64,000 nt of DNA from Kineosporia succinea (GCF_030811555.1 NZ_JAUSQZ010000001.1:7127241-7191240); one strand, 5' to 3'; numbered from the stretch's first letter, positions 8,284-17,572 are shown. The notes: a model not told the origin generated them from the sequence alone. Numbers and translations: made by a program.

Positions 8284-9855
8284 GTGGGGACGGCCGATGG
8301 AACCGACGTGACGCACACCCCCGGGCCCGGCGTCCGTCCCCGTGCCCGCCGTCCCGGGAGGGCCGGCCGCTATCTGCGGACGTGGCTCGAGCCGAGCCTG
8401 GACGAGGACGCCCAGCGGGCCCGCAAGGGCCGGCTGGCGGCTGCCCTGTACCTGGCCGCCTGCCTGTACGCGGGGTTCATCACCTGGCAGAACCCGCAGG
8501 CCTGGGTCTCGCAGACGGTGCTCGTGGTCGTGGTCTTCGTGCTCGCCGTGACGCTGATGGTGGTGCCCTGGCGGCGTTTTCCCGATCATGTGCTGATCTG
8601 GCCGGTGCTGCCGAGCGCCTTCTTCACCACCGTCGGCGAGGGCGCGTTCGGGGTGCTCGGGCACTACCAGCCGCTCTACGTGCTGGCGCTGGGCTACGCC
8701 GGGCTGGTGCTGAGACCGGGCCGCACGACGATGCTGGCGGGGCTGAACCTGGCGTTGCTGGGCGGGGTCAGCGCGCTCGGCCTGCAGCGCGACCACCACG
8801 TCGAGATCATCGGCACCATCGTGTGCTCGGCGCTGATCGGTGAGCTGATCGCCGCGGCCCGCTCGGTGCAGCGCCGTCAGCGCAGCGACCTGCAGCAGCT
8901 GCACGCCGGCATCGGGCCGCTCCTGGGCGCCCAGACCGAGCACGACACCGCCCAGCTGGTCAGCGAGCTGGCCGTGCGCCTGCTGCGCGCGGACGGGGCC
9001 CTGACGATGGTGACCGACCAGGAGGAACGGCCCGCCGATCTCGGTGAGGTGTCCCTGCCGCCCGAGGTGCTCACCGCACGCGGCGGGGCCGGGGGCGGCG
9101 AGGACTTCACCGGGGTGCAGGTGTGGCTGAACGGTGAGCAGTCCGGCACCGGCATCGTCGCGCGCACCCGGCGTCACCTGTTCGTCGCCGACGCCGCGAC
9201 CAGCCACCTGGTCTCGCGCCAGCACATCGAGCGGTTCGGGGCCCAGTCGTGCCTGTACGTGCCGATTCTCGTGAACGAGCGCCTGCTCGGCGTGATCGTG
9301 GTCTGGTGGACCACCCGCGTCGACGACCTCGACCACTTCACCGACCAGATCCTCGAGCTGCTCTCGCTGCAGGCCGGCCCGGTGCTGGAACGGGTGCGGG
9401 TGGTCGAGCACCTCGACCGGGCCGCGACCACCGACGGGCTCACCGGCGTCCTCAATCGGCGCGCCTTCGACCAGGGCCTGGCCGGCCTGCCCGACGACGC
9501 CGTGCTGCTGCTGTTCGACCTCGACCGGTTCAAGGCCCTCAACGACAGCCAGGGGCACCCGGCCGGCGACCGGGTGCTGCGGGCGTTCGCGGCGGCGCTG
9601 GCCGCGTCGGTGCGCGACAGCGACCTGGTCTGCCGGATCGGGGGCGACGAGTTCGCGGTGATCGCGACCGGGGACGGCCGGGCGGCCCGGTCGGTGCTGG
9701 AACGGCTCGAGGCGCTGTGGACCTCACCGGAGGGGGTCGGGTTCAGCGCCGGGTACGCGCTGCGGCGGCCGGGCGAGCCGGCGGAACAGCTGAGCGCCCG
9801 CGCGGACGAGGCTCTCTACGAGGAGAAGAACCGGCGTCGGTCACGGGCGCTCTGA
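8284..9855 (+). CDS. Membrane-anchored GAF-GGDEF diguanylate cyclase
   Basis: 523 aa from GTG 8284; a GTG at 8308 is an alternative start. About five hydrophobic segments (residues 50-190) form a membrane domain. A GAF-like region follows (about 215-375, ending LYVPILVNERLLGVIVVWW), then a GGDEF domain. The active-site motif is intact (G453-F457, RIGGDEFAV), and RDSD sits exactly five residues before it, forming the RxxD inhibitory I-site. DLDRFKALNDSQGHPAGD and the TDGLTGVLNRRAFD opening are canonical. It should make cyclic di-GMP from two GTP at the inner membrane and be feedback-inhibited. No EAL domain is present. It ends 15 bases before a convergent gene. Confidence 0.93.
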   Translation: MGTADGTDVTHTPGPGVRPRARRPGRAGRYLRTWLEPSLDEDAQRARKGRLAAALYLAACLYAGFITWQNPQAWVSQTVLVVVVFVLAVTLMVVPWRRFPDHVLIWPVLPSAFFTTVGEGAFGVLGHYQPLYVLALGYAGLVLRPGRTTMLAGLNLALLGGVSALGLQRDHHVEIIGTIVCSALIGELIAAARSVQRRQRSDLQQLHAGIGPLLGAQTEHDTAQLVSELAVRLLRADGALTMVTDQEERPADLGEVSLPPEVLTARGGAGGGEDFTGVQVWLNGEQSGTGIVARTRRHLFVADAATSHLVSRQHIERFGAQSCLYVPILVNERLLGVIVVWWTTRVDDLDHFTDQILELLSLQAGPVLERVRVVEHLDRAATTDGLTGVLNRRAFDQGLAGLPDDAVLLLFDLDRFKALNDSQGHPAGDRVLRAFAAALAASVRDSDLVCRIGGDEFAVIATGDGRAARSVLERLEALWTSPEGVGFSAGYALRRPGEPAEQLSARADEALYEEKNRRRSRAL

Positions 9856-9870
9856 GCCGTGCTTCGCGAT

Positions 9871-10785
9871 CTAGGCCCCGAACCAGGGAGCGGTGATCTT
9901 CTCGTTCCGGGCCGCCCACTGCTCGGCGACCTGGCTCTCCTTGCCGGTCCCGGCGTCCTGGATGTCGGCCATCAGACCGGACAGCACGTCGTCCTCCATG
10001 GAGAAGTTCTTCAGCCAGCCGGCGACCTCGGGCCGCGCCGTGGCGAAACCCTTCGTGGCGATGGTGGTGTGGTTGTCCGGCTCGCCGAAGGTGAGCTCCG
10101 GGTCGTCGAGCGGCTTGAGGTCCCACCGGCCGAACGCCCAGTGCGGCGACCACAGCGTCACCACGATGTTCTTCCGGCGGGCGATCGCGGTGTTCAGCTC
10201 GGCCAGCATCGCCGGGGTGCTGCCCTCGACGAGGGTGTAGTCGTCCAGCCCGTAGGTCGGGATGGTCTCCTCCCGCATGAGCCGCATGTGCCCGGCCCCG
10301 GCCTCGACGCCGACGATGCGGCCCCCGAAGTCGCTCTCGCGGCCCTTGAGGTCGGGGATCGAGTCGACGTCCACGTACTCGGGCACCACGAGCATGAGCG
10401 TGCCCTTGGCCCACTGCGTGACGATCTCGAGGTCGTCCTGGTAGCGGTCCCAGTACTCGGCGTGCACACCGGGCAGCCAGGCGTCCATGTAGAGGTCGAT
10501 CTGGCCCTGCGCGACCCCGGTGAAGGCGCTGGCGATGTCGAGCTCCTGCAGGTTCACGCGGTAGCCGCGCTGCTCGAGCAGGACCTTCCAGAGGTGGCTG
10601 GAGGCGACGGCGTCGTCCCAGCCGGCCACCACGGCCATGCTGATCGAGCCGGTGTCGCCGTCGTCCGAGCTGCCGGAGCCGCCCGATCCCCCGCTGAACT
10701 GCGTGGCGTTGCCGCTGCAGGCGGCCAGACCGGCGGTGCCGGCGGCCATCAGGCCGCCCAGGAGGGCGCGTCGGGTGATCGTCAC
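9871..10785 (-). CDS. proX: Glycine betaine/choline-type ABC transporter substrate-binding lipoprotein (copy 1)
   Basis: 304 aa, GTG start overlapping the stop of the upstream paralogue (GTGA). The N-terminus has a twin-arginine-like ITRRALLGG followed by a lipobox GLAAC (C23), then a Gly/Ser linker. The mature part is the OpuAC fold: MAVVAGWDDAVASSHLWK, LYMDAWLPGVHAEYW, GGRIVGVEAGAGHM and VVTLWSPHWAF. It should bind a quaternary amine osmolyte outside the membrane. It is last in the operon ATPase-permease-lipoprotein-lipoprotein. Its neighbour is a close paralogue, and the two may differ in ligand. Confidence 0.9.
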   Translation of the reverse strand: MTITRRALLGGLMAAGTAGLAACSGNATQFSGGSGGSGSSDDGDTGSISMAVVAGWDDAVASSHLWKVLLEQRGYRVNLQELDIASAFTGVAQGQIDLYMDAWLPGVHAEYWDRYQDDLEIVTQWAKGTLMLVVPEYVDVDSIPDLKGRESDFGGRIVGVEAGAGHMRLMREETIPTYGLDDYTLVEGSTPAMLAELNTAIARRKNIVVTLWSPHWAFGRWDLKPLDDPELTFGEPDNHTTIATKGFATARPEVAGWLKNFSMEDDVLSGLMADIQDAGTGKESQVAEQWAARNEKITAPWFGA

Positions 10786-11720
10786 GCGGCCTCCCCGAAC
10801 CAGGCGGCGGTGATCGTCTCGTTCTCCGAGGCCCACTCGCCCGCCACCTCCTCGGCGTTCTCGGTGCCCGCGGCCTGGATCTGCGAGAGCAGGCCGGCGA
10901 GCGCGTCGTCGTCGATGGAGTAGTTCTTGAGCCAGCCGGCCACCTCGGGCCGGGCCTCGCTGAAGCCCTTGGTGGCGATCGTGGTGAGCTCGTCCGGGTC
11001 GCCCCAGGCCTGGTCCGGGTCTTCCAGGTTCTTGATGTCGAACTTGCCGTAGGCCCAGTGCGGCGTCCAGAGCGTCACCACGACGTTCTGCCGGCGCTTG
11101 ATCGACGACTGCAGTTCGGCGAGCATCGCCGCGGTGCTGCCCTCGACCAGGGTGTAGGCGTCGAGCCCGTAGCCCGGGATGATGCTCTCGCGCATCACCT
11201 TCATCTCACCGGCACCGGCCTCGATCCCGACGATCCGGCCGCCGAAGTCGCCCTCGCGGCCCTTCAGGTCGGCGATCGAGGTGATGTCGCAGTACTCCGG
11301 CACGGCGAGCTGGAGCGTGCCGCTGGTCCAGGTACCGAGCGTCTCGAGATCGTCCTCGAAGCGCTTCCAGTAGTCCTCGTGCGTCGCGGGCAGCCACGCG
11401 TCCATGTACATGTCGATCTGGCCGCTCGCGACCGCGGTGAAGGCCGGGGCGATCTCGAGCTCCTGCAGGTCCACGGTGTAACCGCGCTGCTCGAGCAGCA
11501 CTTTCCAGAGGCTGGACGAGGCGATGCACTCGTCCCAGCCGGCCACGACGGCCATGCTGACGGTCTTGGGGTCACCGCCCGAGCCCCCGCTGCCGCCCGA
11601 GCCACTGCCCGAGCCGCCGCTGAACTGAGCGGTGTTCCCGCTGCACGCGGCGACCCCGGCCGTGGTGGCGGCCAGGAGGCCGCCGAGCAGGGCACGCCGT
11701 GAGAGGTTGCTGGGGTTCAC
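10782..11720 (-). CDS. Glycine betaine/choline-type ABC transporter substrate-binding lipoprotein (copy 2)
   Basis: 312 aa, GTG start with GAGGAGAA upstream. SRRALLGG and a lipobox GVAAC (C26) suggest a twin-arginine-exported lipoprotein, followed by a Gly/Ser-rich tether. The body, with SMAVVAGWDECIASSSLWK, MYMDAWLPATHEDYW, GIEAGAGEMKVM and TLVEGSTAAMLAEL, parallels copy 1 segment by segment, so the genes arose by tandem duplication. It lies 16 bases after the permease gene and is translationally coupled to copy 1. Ligand expected: glycine betaine, proline betaine, carnitine or choline. Confidence 0.9.
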   Translation of the reverse strand: MNPSNLSRRALLGGLLAATTAGVAACSGNTAQFSGGSGSGSGGSGGSGGDPKTVSMAVVAGWDECIASSSLWKVLLEQRGYTVDLQELEIAPAFTAVASGQIDMYMDAWLPATHEDYWKRFEDDLETLGTWTSGTLQLAVPEYCDITSIADLKGREGDFGGRIVGIEAGAGEMKVMRESIIPGYGLDAYTLVEGSTAAMLAELQSSIKRRQNVVVTLWTPHWAYGKFDIKNLEDPDQAWGDPDELTTIATKGFSEARPEVAGWLKNYSIDDDALAGLLSQIQAAGTENAEEVAGEWASENETITAAWFGEAA

Positions 11721-11736
11721 GAAAGGTTCTCCTCGC

Positions 11737-12672
11737 TCAGGAAGCGGCCAGCGCGGCCTCGTCCGCCGAGGTGTTCTCGGCGGCGGGCTTCGCGGCGGCG
11801 GTCTGGGCCGGGGCGCTCGCCGGGCGCCCGGGGGCCCGGCGGCGGCGCGGCCGGCTGAGCGCGTGGCTGAGACGGTCGAGGTAGATGGCCAGGAGCACGA
11901 CGCCCAGACCACCCTCGAAGCCCGCGCCCACGTCGAGCGTGCTGATGCCGCGCACCACCACGGAGCCCAGGCCGTCGGCGCCGACCATGCCGGCGATGAC
12001 CACCATCGACAGGGCCAGCATGATCGTCTGGTTGACGCCGGCCATGATCGAGGGCATCGCCAGCGGGATCTGCACCTCGCGCAGGATCTGGCGGGGCTTG
12101 GCGCCGAAGGCGTGGGCCGCCTCGACGACCTCGGTGTCGACGCCGCGGATGCCGAGCTCGGTGAGCCGGACGGCCGGCGGGATGGCGAAGACGGTCGTGG
12201 CGACCACACCGGGCACCACGCCGACGCCGAAGAAGAACACGGCCGGGATCAGGTACACGAACACCGGCAGGGTCTGCATCAGGTCGAGCAGGGGCCGGGC
12301 CACGCCGCTGACCTCGCGACTGCGGGACGCCCAGATGCCGACCGGGACGCCGATGATCACGGCGATGACGGCGGCGACCACGACGACGGCGAGCGTCTGC
12401 ATGGCCTGGATCCACAGGTCCATGGCCTGGATCACGACGAAGGCGACCAGCGCGAACAGGGCGAGGCCGTACTTGCGCACCAGAACCGGCAGCGCCACGG
12501 CGACCAGGGTCACCACGTAGGCGTGCGGGGCGGTGAGCACGTAGAGCACCGCGTTCAGCAGGAACAGCATGACGTCGGTGATCAGGTCGAACAGCGACCC
12601 GAGGTTCTCGGTGAGCCAGTCGACGGCGTCGCTGACCGGGGCACCGAGGTCGATGACGGGAATCTCAGGCAT
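11737..12672 (-). CDS. proW: Betaine-type ABC transporter permease
   Basis: 311 aa, ATG at 12672 overlapping the ATPase stop by 8 bases. It has about six to seven transmembrane helices. The binding-protein-dependent permease EAA loop is seen as VEAAHAFGAKPRQILREVQIPLA, which contacts the ATPase. LLDLMQTLPVFVYLIPAVFFFGVG and GVNQTIMLALSMVVIAGMVGA are typical of ProW/OpuAB. An Ala/Pro/Arg-rich cytoplasmic tail ends the protein. Second gene of the minus-strand operon. Confidence 0.93.
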   Translation of the reverse strand: MPEIPVIDLGAPVSDAVDWLTENLGSLFDLITDVMLFLLNAVLYVLTAPHAYVVTLVAVALPVLVRKYGLALFALVAFVVIQAMDLWIQAMQTLAVVVVAAVIAVIIGVPVGIWASRSREVSGVARPLLDLMQTLPVFVYLIPAVFFFGVGVVPGVVATTVFAIPPAVRLTELGIRGVDTEVVEAAHAFGAKPRQILREVQIPLAMPSIMAGVNQTIMLALSMVVIAGMVGADGLGSVVVRGISTLDVGAGFEGGLGVVLLAIYLDRLSHALSRPRRRRAPGRPASAPAQTAAAKPAAENTSADEAALAAS

Positions 12673-13942
12673 TCTTCGGTTCGTCCTTCCCGTCCTGCTG
12701 GCTGGTGGTGCCGGGCGTGGCCAGGGCCGCGAGCAGCGTGGCCTGCGGGATGACACCCAGCAGGCGGCGCTCGTCGTCGGTGACCGCGAGCGGCACCGGG
12801 TTGCGCCCGACCAGCGAGAAGACGTCGGACAGGGGCACGTCGTCGGCCACCCGGTCGTAGTCGTCACTCATGCAGGAGGCGATCGTGACCTTCTTGCCGC
12901 CGGTGATGGCCTTGGCCACCCGGTCGGCGCGGGCAATGCCCTGCACGCGGCGCTGCGCGTCGAGCACGTAGGTGCCGGTGCCCTCCACGTTGGACAGGCG
13001 GCGCAGCACGTCGGCGGCGTCCTCGTCCTGCGTGGCGGTGAACAGCGGCTCACGCATGATGTCGCCCGTGGTGAGAACCCGGGTGCGGTCGACGTCGGCG
13101 ATGAACTCGGTGACGTAGTCGTCGGCCGGCGTGTTCAGGATCTCCTGGGCCGTGCCGAGCTGCACCACCTTCCCGTCACGCATGATCATGATCCGGTCGC
13201 CCATGCGCATGGCCTCGTTGAGGTCGTGCGTCACGAAAACGACCGTGCGTCTGAGGTCTCGCTGAAGGGTCATCAGCAGATCCTGCATGTCCCGCCGGAT
13301 CAGCGGGTCGAGCGCGCTGAAAGGCTCGTCCATCAGCAGGATGTCGGCGTCCGAGGCGAGAGCGCGGGCCAGGCCGACGCGCTGGCGCATACCGCCGGAC
13401 AGCTCGCCGGGCAGGGAGTCGCCCCATTCGCCGAGACCGACCGTGCGCAGGGCCCAGTCGGCCCGCTCGGCCCGCTCGGCGGCGGAGACGTTGCGCAGAT
13501 GCAGCGCGTAGGCCGCATTCTCGCGGACGGTGAAGTGGGGGAACAGCGCGAAGTGCTGGAAAACCATGTTGATCTTACGGTTCCGGAGATCGCGCAGTTC
13601 GGCCGGGTTCATCCCGGCCACGTCCCGGCCCTCGATCTCGAGCGTGCCCGCGGTGGGCTCGACCAGCCGGTTGAGCATCCGCAGCACGGTCGACTTGCCG
13701 GACCCGGACAGGCCCATGATGACGAAGAACTCGCCCTGCGCGACGGTGAAGTTCACGTCGTCGGCGGCGGCCTTGTGACCGGGCACGGGCCCGGAGGTCT
13801 TCGCTCCGAACCACTTCCTCCATCCGCTGGAGGCTTCGGGGGCGCCGTAGACCTTCGTCAACCCGGAAACTGAGATGGCAGGTGCAGCATTGGGCGCCGT
13901 CGTCGGCATTGCTGGCTGCTGGCTCCACGTACCTGAAGTCAA
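12665..13942 (-). CDS. proV: Betaine-type ABC transporter ATPase with CBS domains
   Basis: 425 aa. TTG at 13942 is chosen because AAAGGAG sits 7 bases upstream; ATG 13909 is the alternative but has no RBS. Walker A is GLSGSGKST, the Q-loop NMVFQHFAL, the signature LSGGMRQRVGLARAL, Walker B ILLMDEPFSALDP and the switch His FVTHDLNEA. After the ATPase domain two CBS modules (about residues 285-410) act as ionic-strength sensors in OpuA. The protein energises osmolyte uptake at the inner face of the membrane and is first in the operon, behind a TTGACA-containing palindrome. Confidence 0.95.
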   Translation of the reverse strand: MTSGTWSQQPAMPTTAPNAAPAISVSGLTKVYGAPEASSGWRKWFGAKTSGPVPGHKAAADDVNFTVAQGEFFVIMGLSGSGKSTVLRMLNRLVEPTAGTLEIEGRDVAGMNPAELRDLRNRKINMVFQHFALFPHFTVRENAAYALHLRNVSAAERAERADWALRTVGLGEWGDSLPGELSGGMRQRVGLARALASDADILLMDEPFSALDPLIRRDMQDLLMTLQRDLRRTVVFVTHDLNEAMRMGDRIMIMRDGKVVQLGTAQEILNTPADDYVTEFIADVDRTRVLTTGDIMREPLFTATQDEDAADVLRRLSNVEGTGTYVLDAQRRVQGIARADRVAKAITGGKKVTIASCMSDDYDRVADDVPLSDVFSLVGRNPVPLAVTDDERRLLGVIPQATLLAALATPGTTSQQDGKDEPKNA

Positions 13943-14328
13943 AAGCCGCTCCTTTCGCTCGCTTCGCCGCGATGGCCTGGCTCTGAAGTGCCCGGTCACC
14001 CTTCCCCGGGGGTTGACAGGGTGTCAAGCGGAGCGAATGTGGTTGCGCCACACGAAAGCCCGGATCGTCGCGTCCGGAAGTGGTCGACCGGTGGACCGAT
14101 CCACGCCCCCGCAAGGCGTTTCGGGAACATCGCCGCGGACGTTCCCGGCGTTACGTGACGCTGGTCTCAGTCACGCTCGGGAGTCGGATTCTCACCGGGA
14201 TTCCGGGCTAGCACGAATCAGCGCGCTCCGCCCACCAAGCCGGAGGAGGCGGCGTGCGAGAGCGCGCCGGAAACGGGCTTTCGGTTGATTCCCGTCCGGG
14301 ACCTGGTGAAATCGCGGCCGGCGAAGGC
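13943..14328. other. Intergenic region between the ATPase and universal stress protein genes
   Basis: 386 bases without a supportable gene. Apart from the TTGACA palindrome it contains GGGAACAT (14123-14130) and ACGTTCCC (14139-14146), an inverted repeat with one mismatch and 8-base spacing, and a GTGGA/TCCAC pair near 14091-14104. These could be operators. Nothing resembling an RNA gene is seen. Confidence 0.5.
13998..14027 (-). promoter_or_regulatory. Probable promoter/operator of the proVWXX operon
   Basis: TTGACA and TGTCAA flank GGG (14013-14027), a perfect 6-3-6 palindrome. Read on the minus strand, TTGACA (14027-14022) is a perfect -35 box, and AAGGGT (14003-13998) is a weak -10 at 18-base spacing. 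Transcription would start about 45 bases before the TTG start of the ATPase gene. The symmetrical element could also be a repressor site. Confidence 0.4.
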
Positions 14329-15075
14329 CTAATGGACGACCGCGAGAGGACTGTGCGATCTCGTGACCAGATCGTGACCGACCGAGCTGCGGGGTCCGGT
14401 GGTCAGCCCCCGGCCCTGGTTACCGACCACGACCAGGCCGCAGTCACGGGAGGCCTCACTCAGCACCGGGACGGCTGTGCCCTCGAGCACCTCATGACTC
14501 ACCCTCACACCCGGGAACGTGCGCCGGACACGCACCCGCGCGGACTCCGCGAGCACGGCCGCGGCATCAGCCGCCGGTGAAGCGGCCGCGGTGCCCGAGA
14601 AGGCCACCGTGACCACCAGCGGCACCCCGAGCCGGTCGGCCCGCTCGGCGGCGAAGAACAGGGCCCGCTCGGCACCGGGCGAACCGTCGAAGCCCACCCG
14701 CACCGCACCTCCCGCCTCCGGTACGGGCGTGCGCCCGCTCACCAGGATCACCGGGCAGTGCGCACCCGCGACCAGGGCGGCGATCAGCGCGTGCGGTTGC
14801 TCGGGCACCCCGAGCACAACCATCTCCGCCGTGCAGGACGCCGCGACCAGCGAACGGCCGCTCTCCAGGGTCACCGGCAGCTCGGGCGCCCGCCGGCGCA
14901 CCCGGGCCAGCGCCTCGGCGAGCACCGTGGCCGGAGTCTCCGGCGAACCCTCGACGTGCAGCACGAGCAGTTCCGAACCTCGCTGCACCACATCGGCCGT
15001 GGCCCAGTCCAGGGCGGCCCGCGCCGAGCGCGACCCGTCGTAGCCGACGACCGTCGTACGTTGCCTGAACGTCAT
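14329..15075 (-). CDS. Tandem universal stress protein (two UspA domains)
   Basis: 248 aa, ATG with GGAGCTGATC just upstream. Two UspA repeats: domain 1 starts TTVVGYDGSRSARAALDWA and domain 2 starts AVRVGFDGSPGAERALFFA (about residue 130). Domain 2 keeps the ATP-binding G-x2-G-x9-G(S) pattern in VVVGNQGRGLTTGPRSSVG. The matching loop of domain 1 (VLGVPEQPHALIAALVAGA) is degenerate, so only one ATP site is likely. Cytoplasmic stress/dormancy protein, monocistronic here. Confidence 0.9.
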   Translation of the reverse strand: MTFRQRTTVVGYDGSRSARAALDWATADVVQRGSELLVLHVEGSPETPATVLAEALARVRRRAPELPVTLESGRSLVAASCTAEMVVLGVPEQPHALIAALVAGAHCPVILVSGRTPVPEAGGAVRVGFDGSPGAERALFFAAERADRLGVPLVVTVAFSGTAAASPAADAAAVLAESARVRVRRTFPGVRVSHEVLEGTAVPVLSEASRDCGLVVVGNQGRGLTTGPRSSVGHDLVTRSHSPLAVVH

Positions 15076-15227
15076 GATCAGCTCCTTCCCCGCTACGTCC
15101 AGTGTCGCGGCAGGTGGGGCGGAGATCGACGGGCGAAGGTCCTCGCGGCGGTCGGCGGACGTCCCTGGACCTGTTGCGGCAGTTCGGCCGTGACCCGCGG
15201 AGGTGCCCGGGGCATGGCCTCTTGAAA

Positions 15228-16148
15228 CTAACGGCAGGCGGCCAGAAATGCGTCGATCTCCTCGCCCGTCGGCGCCGTCGCCGGACCGGGACGGGTCACC
15301 GCGACCGCCGCCGCCGCGTTCGCCCGCCGCGCCGCCTCCACCAGCGGCCGCCCGGCCATCAACCCCGCCAGCAGCACCCCGTCGTGCGTGTCACCGGCGC
15401 CGTTGGTGTCCACCGCCGTCACCTCGAACCCCTCGACCAGCACCGCCGGCGACCCCGGGTCCGCGATCCAGCAGCCCGCGTCCCCGTCGCGCACCACCGC
15501 CGTCAGCGACCAGCGGCGCGCGAACTCGGTCGCGGCCTCGCCCGCCTTCAGGCTCGGGGCCATCAGCCGGGCCTCACGCCGGTTCGTGGTCAGCACGTCG
15601 GTGCGACGCAGCACCGCGTTGAGCACCTCGGGGGCGATGCTGTCGACCAGCGGCCCCACGTCGAGGGCCACCCGCACCCCGGCCGGCAGCGACGGCACCC
15701 AGCGGGCCAGGGCCACCGCGTTGCTCGGGTGCACCAGGCCGTAGCCGGAGACGAAGACGGTGTCACCGGCCACCGGGCGCACCCGCTCCAGCGCCGCCGG
15801 GCCCAGCCCGCCCTCCGCACCGACGTGGGTCATGAAGGTGCGCTCGCCGGTGTCGTCGACCACGGCGAAGCAGTGCCCGGTGTCGATGCCCTCCACGGGC
15901 GGTTGCAGTACCTGGATCCCGTTGCCCGCCAGTGATTCCCGGGCCAGGTCACCGAACACACCGGTGCCGAGCAGCCCGGCGTAGACCACCCGCGCGCCGT
16001 CCCGGCGGGCGGCGACCATGGTGTTCAGGCCACCGCCGACCACCGTCCGGGCGCCCGAGGCGATCACGTCACCGCCGGGTTCGGGCATCCGGGGCACCCG
16101 CATGACCAGGTCCACGATGACGTTGCCGACGGAGATGAACGAGCCCAT
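15228..16148 (-). CDS. PfkB-family sugar/nucleoside kinase
   Basis: 306 aa; the ATG overlaps the permease stop (ATGA). It starts FISVGNVIVDLVM with a ribokinase-type GG motif (VVGGGLNTMVAARRDGA) and ends with the anion-hole/base motif DTNGAGDTHDGVLLAG, in which the GAGD Asp is the catalytic base. It phosphorylates a sugar or nucleoside in the cytoplasm. Last gene of an operon ordered GntR, ADP-ribosylglycohydrolase, permease, kinase, the same functional set as E. coli yegW-U-T-V. The substrate is unknown; a ribosyl compound imported by the permease is likely. Confidence 0.85.
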   Translation of the reverse strand: MGSFISVGNVIVDLVMRVPRMPEPGGDVIASGARTVVGGGLNTMVAARRDGARVVYAGLLGTGVFGDLARESLAGNGIQVLQPPVEGIDTGHCFAVVDDTGERTFMTHVGAEGGLGPAALERVRPVAGDTVFVSGYGLVHPSNAVALARWVPSLPAGVRVALDVGPLVDSIAPEVLNAVLRRTDVLTTNRREARLMAPSLKAGEAATEFARRWSLTAVVRDGDAGCWIADPGSPAVLVEGFEVTAVDTNGAGDTHDGVLLAGLMAGRPLVEAARRANAAAAVAVTRPGPATAPTGEEIDAFLAACR

Positions 16149-17572
16149 CAGAGCGTCGCCTCCTTCCGGGAACCACCGAGCGCCGCGTAGACCCCGGCGG
16201 CCACCACGAACGTGACCACCCAGCCCAGGCCGTTCGTGCCGAACCAGGTGACGGCCAGCGGACCGGTGAACGCGTCGTTGTCGTTGAACAGGTAGCCGAT
16301 CACGATGGCCGCCGCCCACGGGGCGAAGGCCCGCCAGGCGACACCGCCGGTGTACCAGTACCGCGAGCCGGGACTCAGGTCGAGCAGAGCCTCCGGGTCG
16401 TAGTGACGGCGGTGGATCATGTCGACGATGAAGACGCCCAGCCAGGCCGTGATCGGCACGGCGAGCAGCGAGATGAACGTGATGAAGGGCGAGTAGAACC
16501 CGTCGGCCACCAGCATGAACAGGAGCGACCCGACCAGGGTGACCACCACGTCCACTATGACCGCCCACACCCGCGGGACCCGCAGGCCGAGCGTGAGCGT
16601 GGTGAGGCTGGCCGAGTACACCGACAGGTGGTTCGAGAGCAGCAGGCCACCGAAGGCCGCGATCAGGTAGGGGATCGCCATCCAGCTGGGCAGCAGGTCG
16701 CGGATGGCCGCGACCGGGTCGCCGGCCGAGGCCAGCTGCGGGTCACCGGCGGCCAGGAGCGAGCCCAGGCCGATGAGCAGCACCAGTGGGATGCCCGCAC
16801 CGACCGCGCTGATGCCGATGAGGGTGGACGCCCTGGTGCCCGGGCGGGAGTAGCGGGCGATGTCGGCGCCGGCGCTGGCCCAGCCGATACCCGTTCCGGC
16901 GGCGATGGTTCCGATGCCGATGATGATCGCGCTGACCGGTCCCGCCGGGATCTGGCCGACCCGGTCCCAGTCGACGCGGATCACCAGGAAGACGGCGACG
17001 AAGATGTTGAGGGCACCGAAGATCCAGGTGGCCCACCGCTGCACGGCGACGATCGCGGCGTGCCCGAGGCCGGAGATCAGCACGGTCGCGGCCTCGAAGA
17101 CTCCGATCGCGATGATCGTGAGCACCGGGAACTCCTTGGCGGTGATGTCCCGGCCCGAGACGATCGCGAACACCGACAGCAGCACGAACGCGGCCGTGGT
17201 GGTGTTGACGGTCTCCCAGCCCAGCCTGCTCAGCAGGGAAACCGCTGTCGGGCCGATGTTTCCGCGCACCCCGAACACCGCACGCGACAGGGTCAGGCCG
17301 GGCGCTCCCCCTCGCCGGCCGGCCACCGAGATGATGCCGACGACCGCGAACGAGCCCGCCGAGCCGATCACGGCCACGATCAGGGCCTGCCAGAACGCCA
17401 GGCCCTGCACCAGCAGGGTGGCGCCCAGCGGCAGGCCGAGGATGGAGATGTTGGCGGCGAACCAGACCCAGAACAGGGCGCTGGGCCGGCCGTTTCGTTC
17501 GCCGGCCGGAACCGGCTCGATACCGCGTTGCTCGACCTGGGTGAGTGTGCCACCCGATGTGTGAGTCGTCAT
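16148..17572 (-). CDS. NCS1-type cytosine/purine-like permease
   Basis: 474 aa, ATG start, about twelve transmembrane helices. Characteristic nucleobase:cation symporter-1 features are FAANISILGLPLGATLL (helix 1) and PGLTLSRAVFGVRGNIGP (helices 2-3). GTGIGWASAGADIARYSRPG follows, and the Trp/Asp and Tyr in this stretch usually contact the nucleobase. Neighbouring kinase and glycohydrolase genes suggest import of a nucleoside or ribosylated base. In E. coli the yegT position is taken by an NupG-type transporter, so this is a non-orthologous replacement. Confidence 0.88.
   Translation of the reverse strand: MTTHTSGGTLTQVEQRGIEPVPAGERNGRPSALFWVWFAANISILGLPLGATLLVQGLAFWQALIVAVIGSAGSFAVVGIISVAGRRGGAPGLTLSRAVFGVRGNIGPTAVSLLSRLGWETVNTTTAAFVLLSVFAIVSGRDITAKEFPVLTIIAIGVFEAATVLISGLGHAAIVAVQRWATWIFGALNIFVAVFLVIRVDWDRVGQIPAGPVSAIIIGIGTIAAGTGIGWASAGADIARYSRPGTRASTLIGISAVGAGIPLVLLIGLGSLLAAGDPQLASAGDPVAAIRDLLPSWMAIPYLIAAFGGLLLSNHLSVYSASLTTLTLGLRVPRVWAVIVDVVVTLVGSLLFMLVADGFYSPFITFISLLAVPITAWLGVFIVDMIHRRHYDPEALLDLSPGSRYWYTGGVAWRAFAPWAAAIVIGYLFNDNDAFTGPLAVTWFGTNGLGWVVTFVVAAGVYAALGGSRKEATL

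Noticed and set aside
9871-11720. Duplicated lipoprotein genes considered as an assembly duplication
   Set aside because: The copies differ at many positions spread over their length and have different signal sequences, so they are true paralogues.
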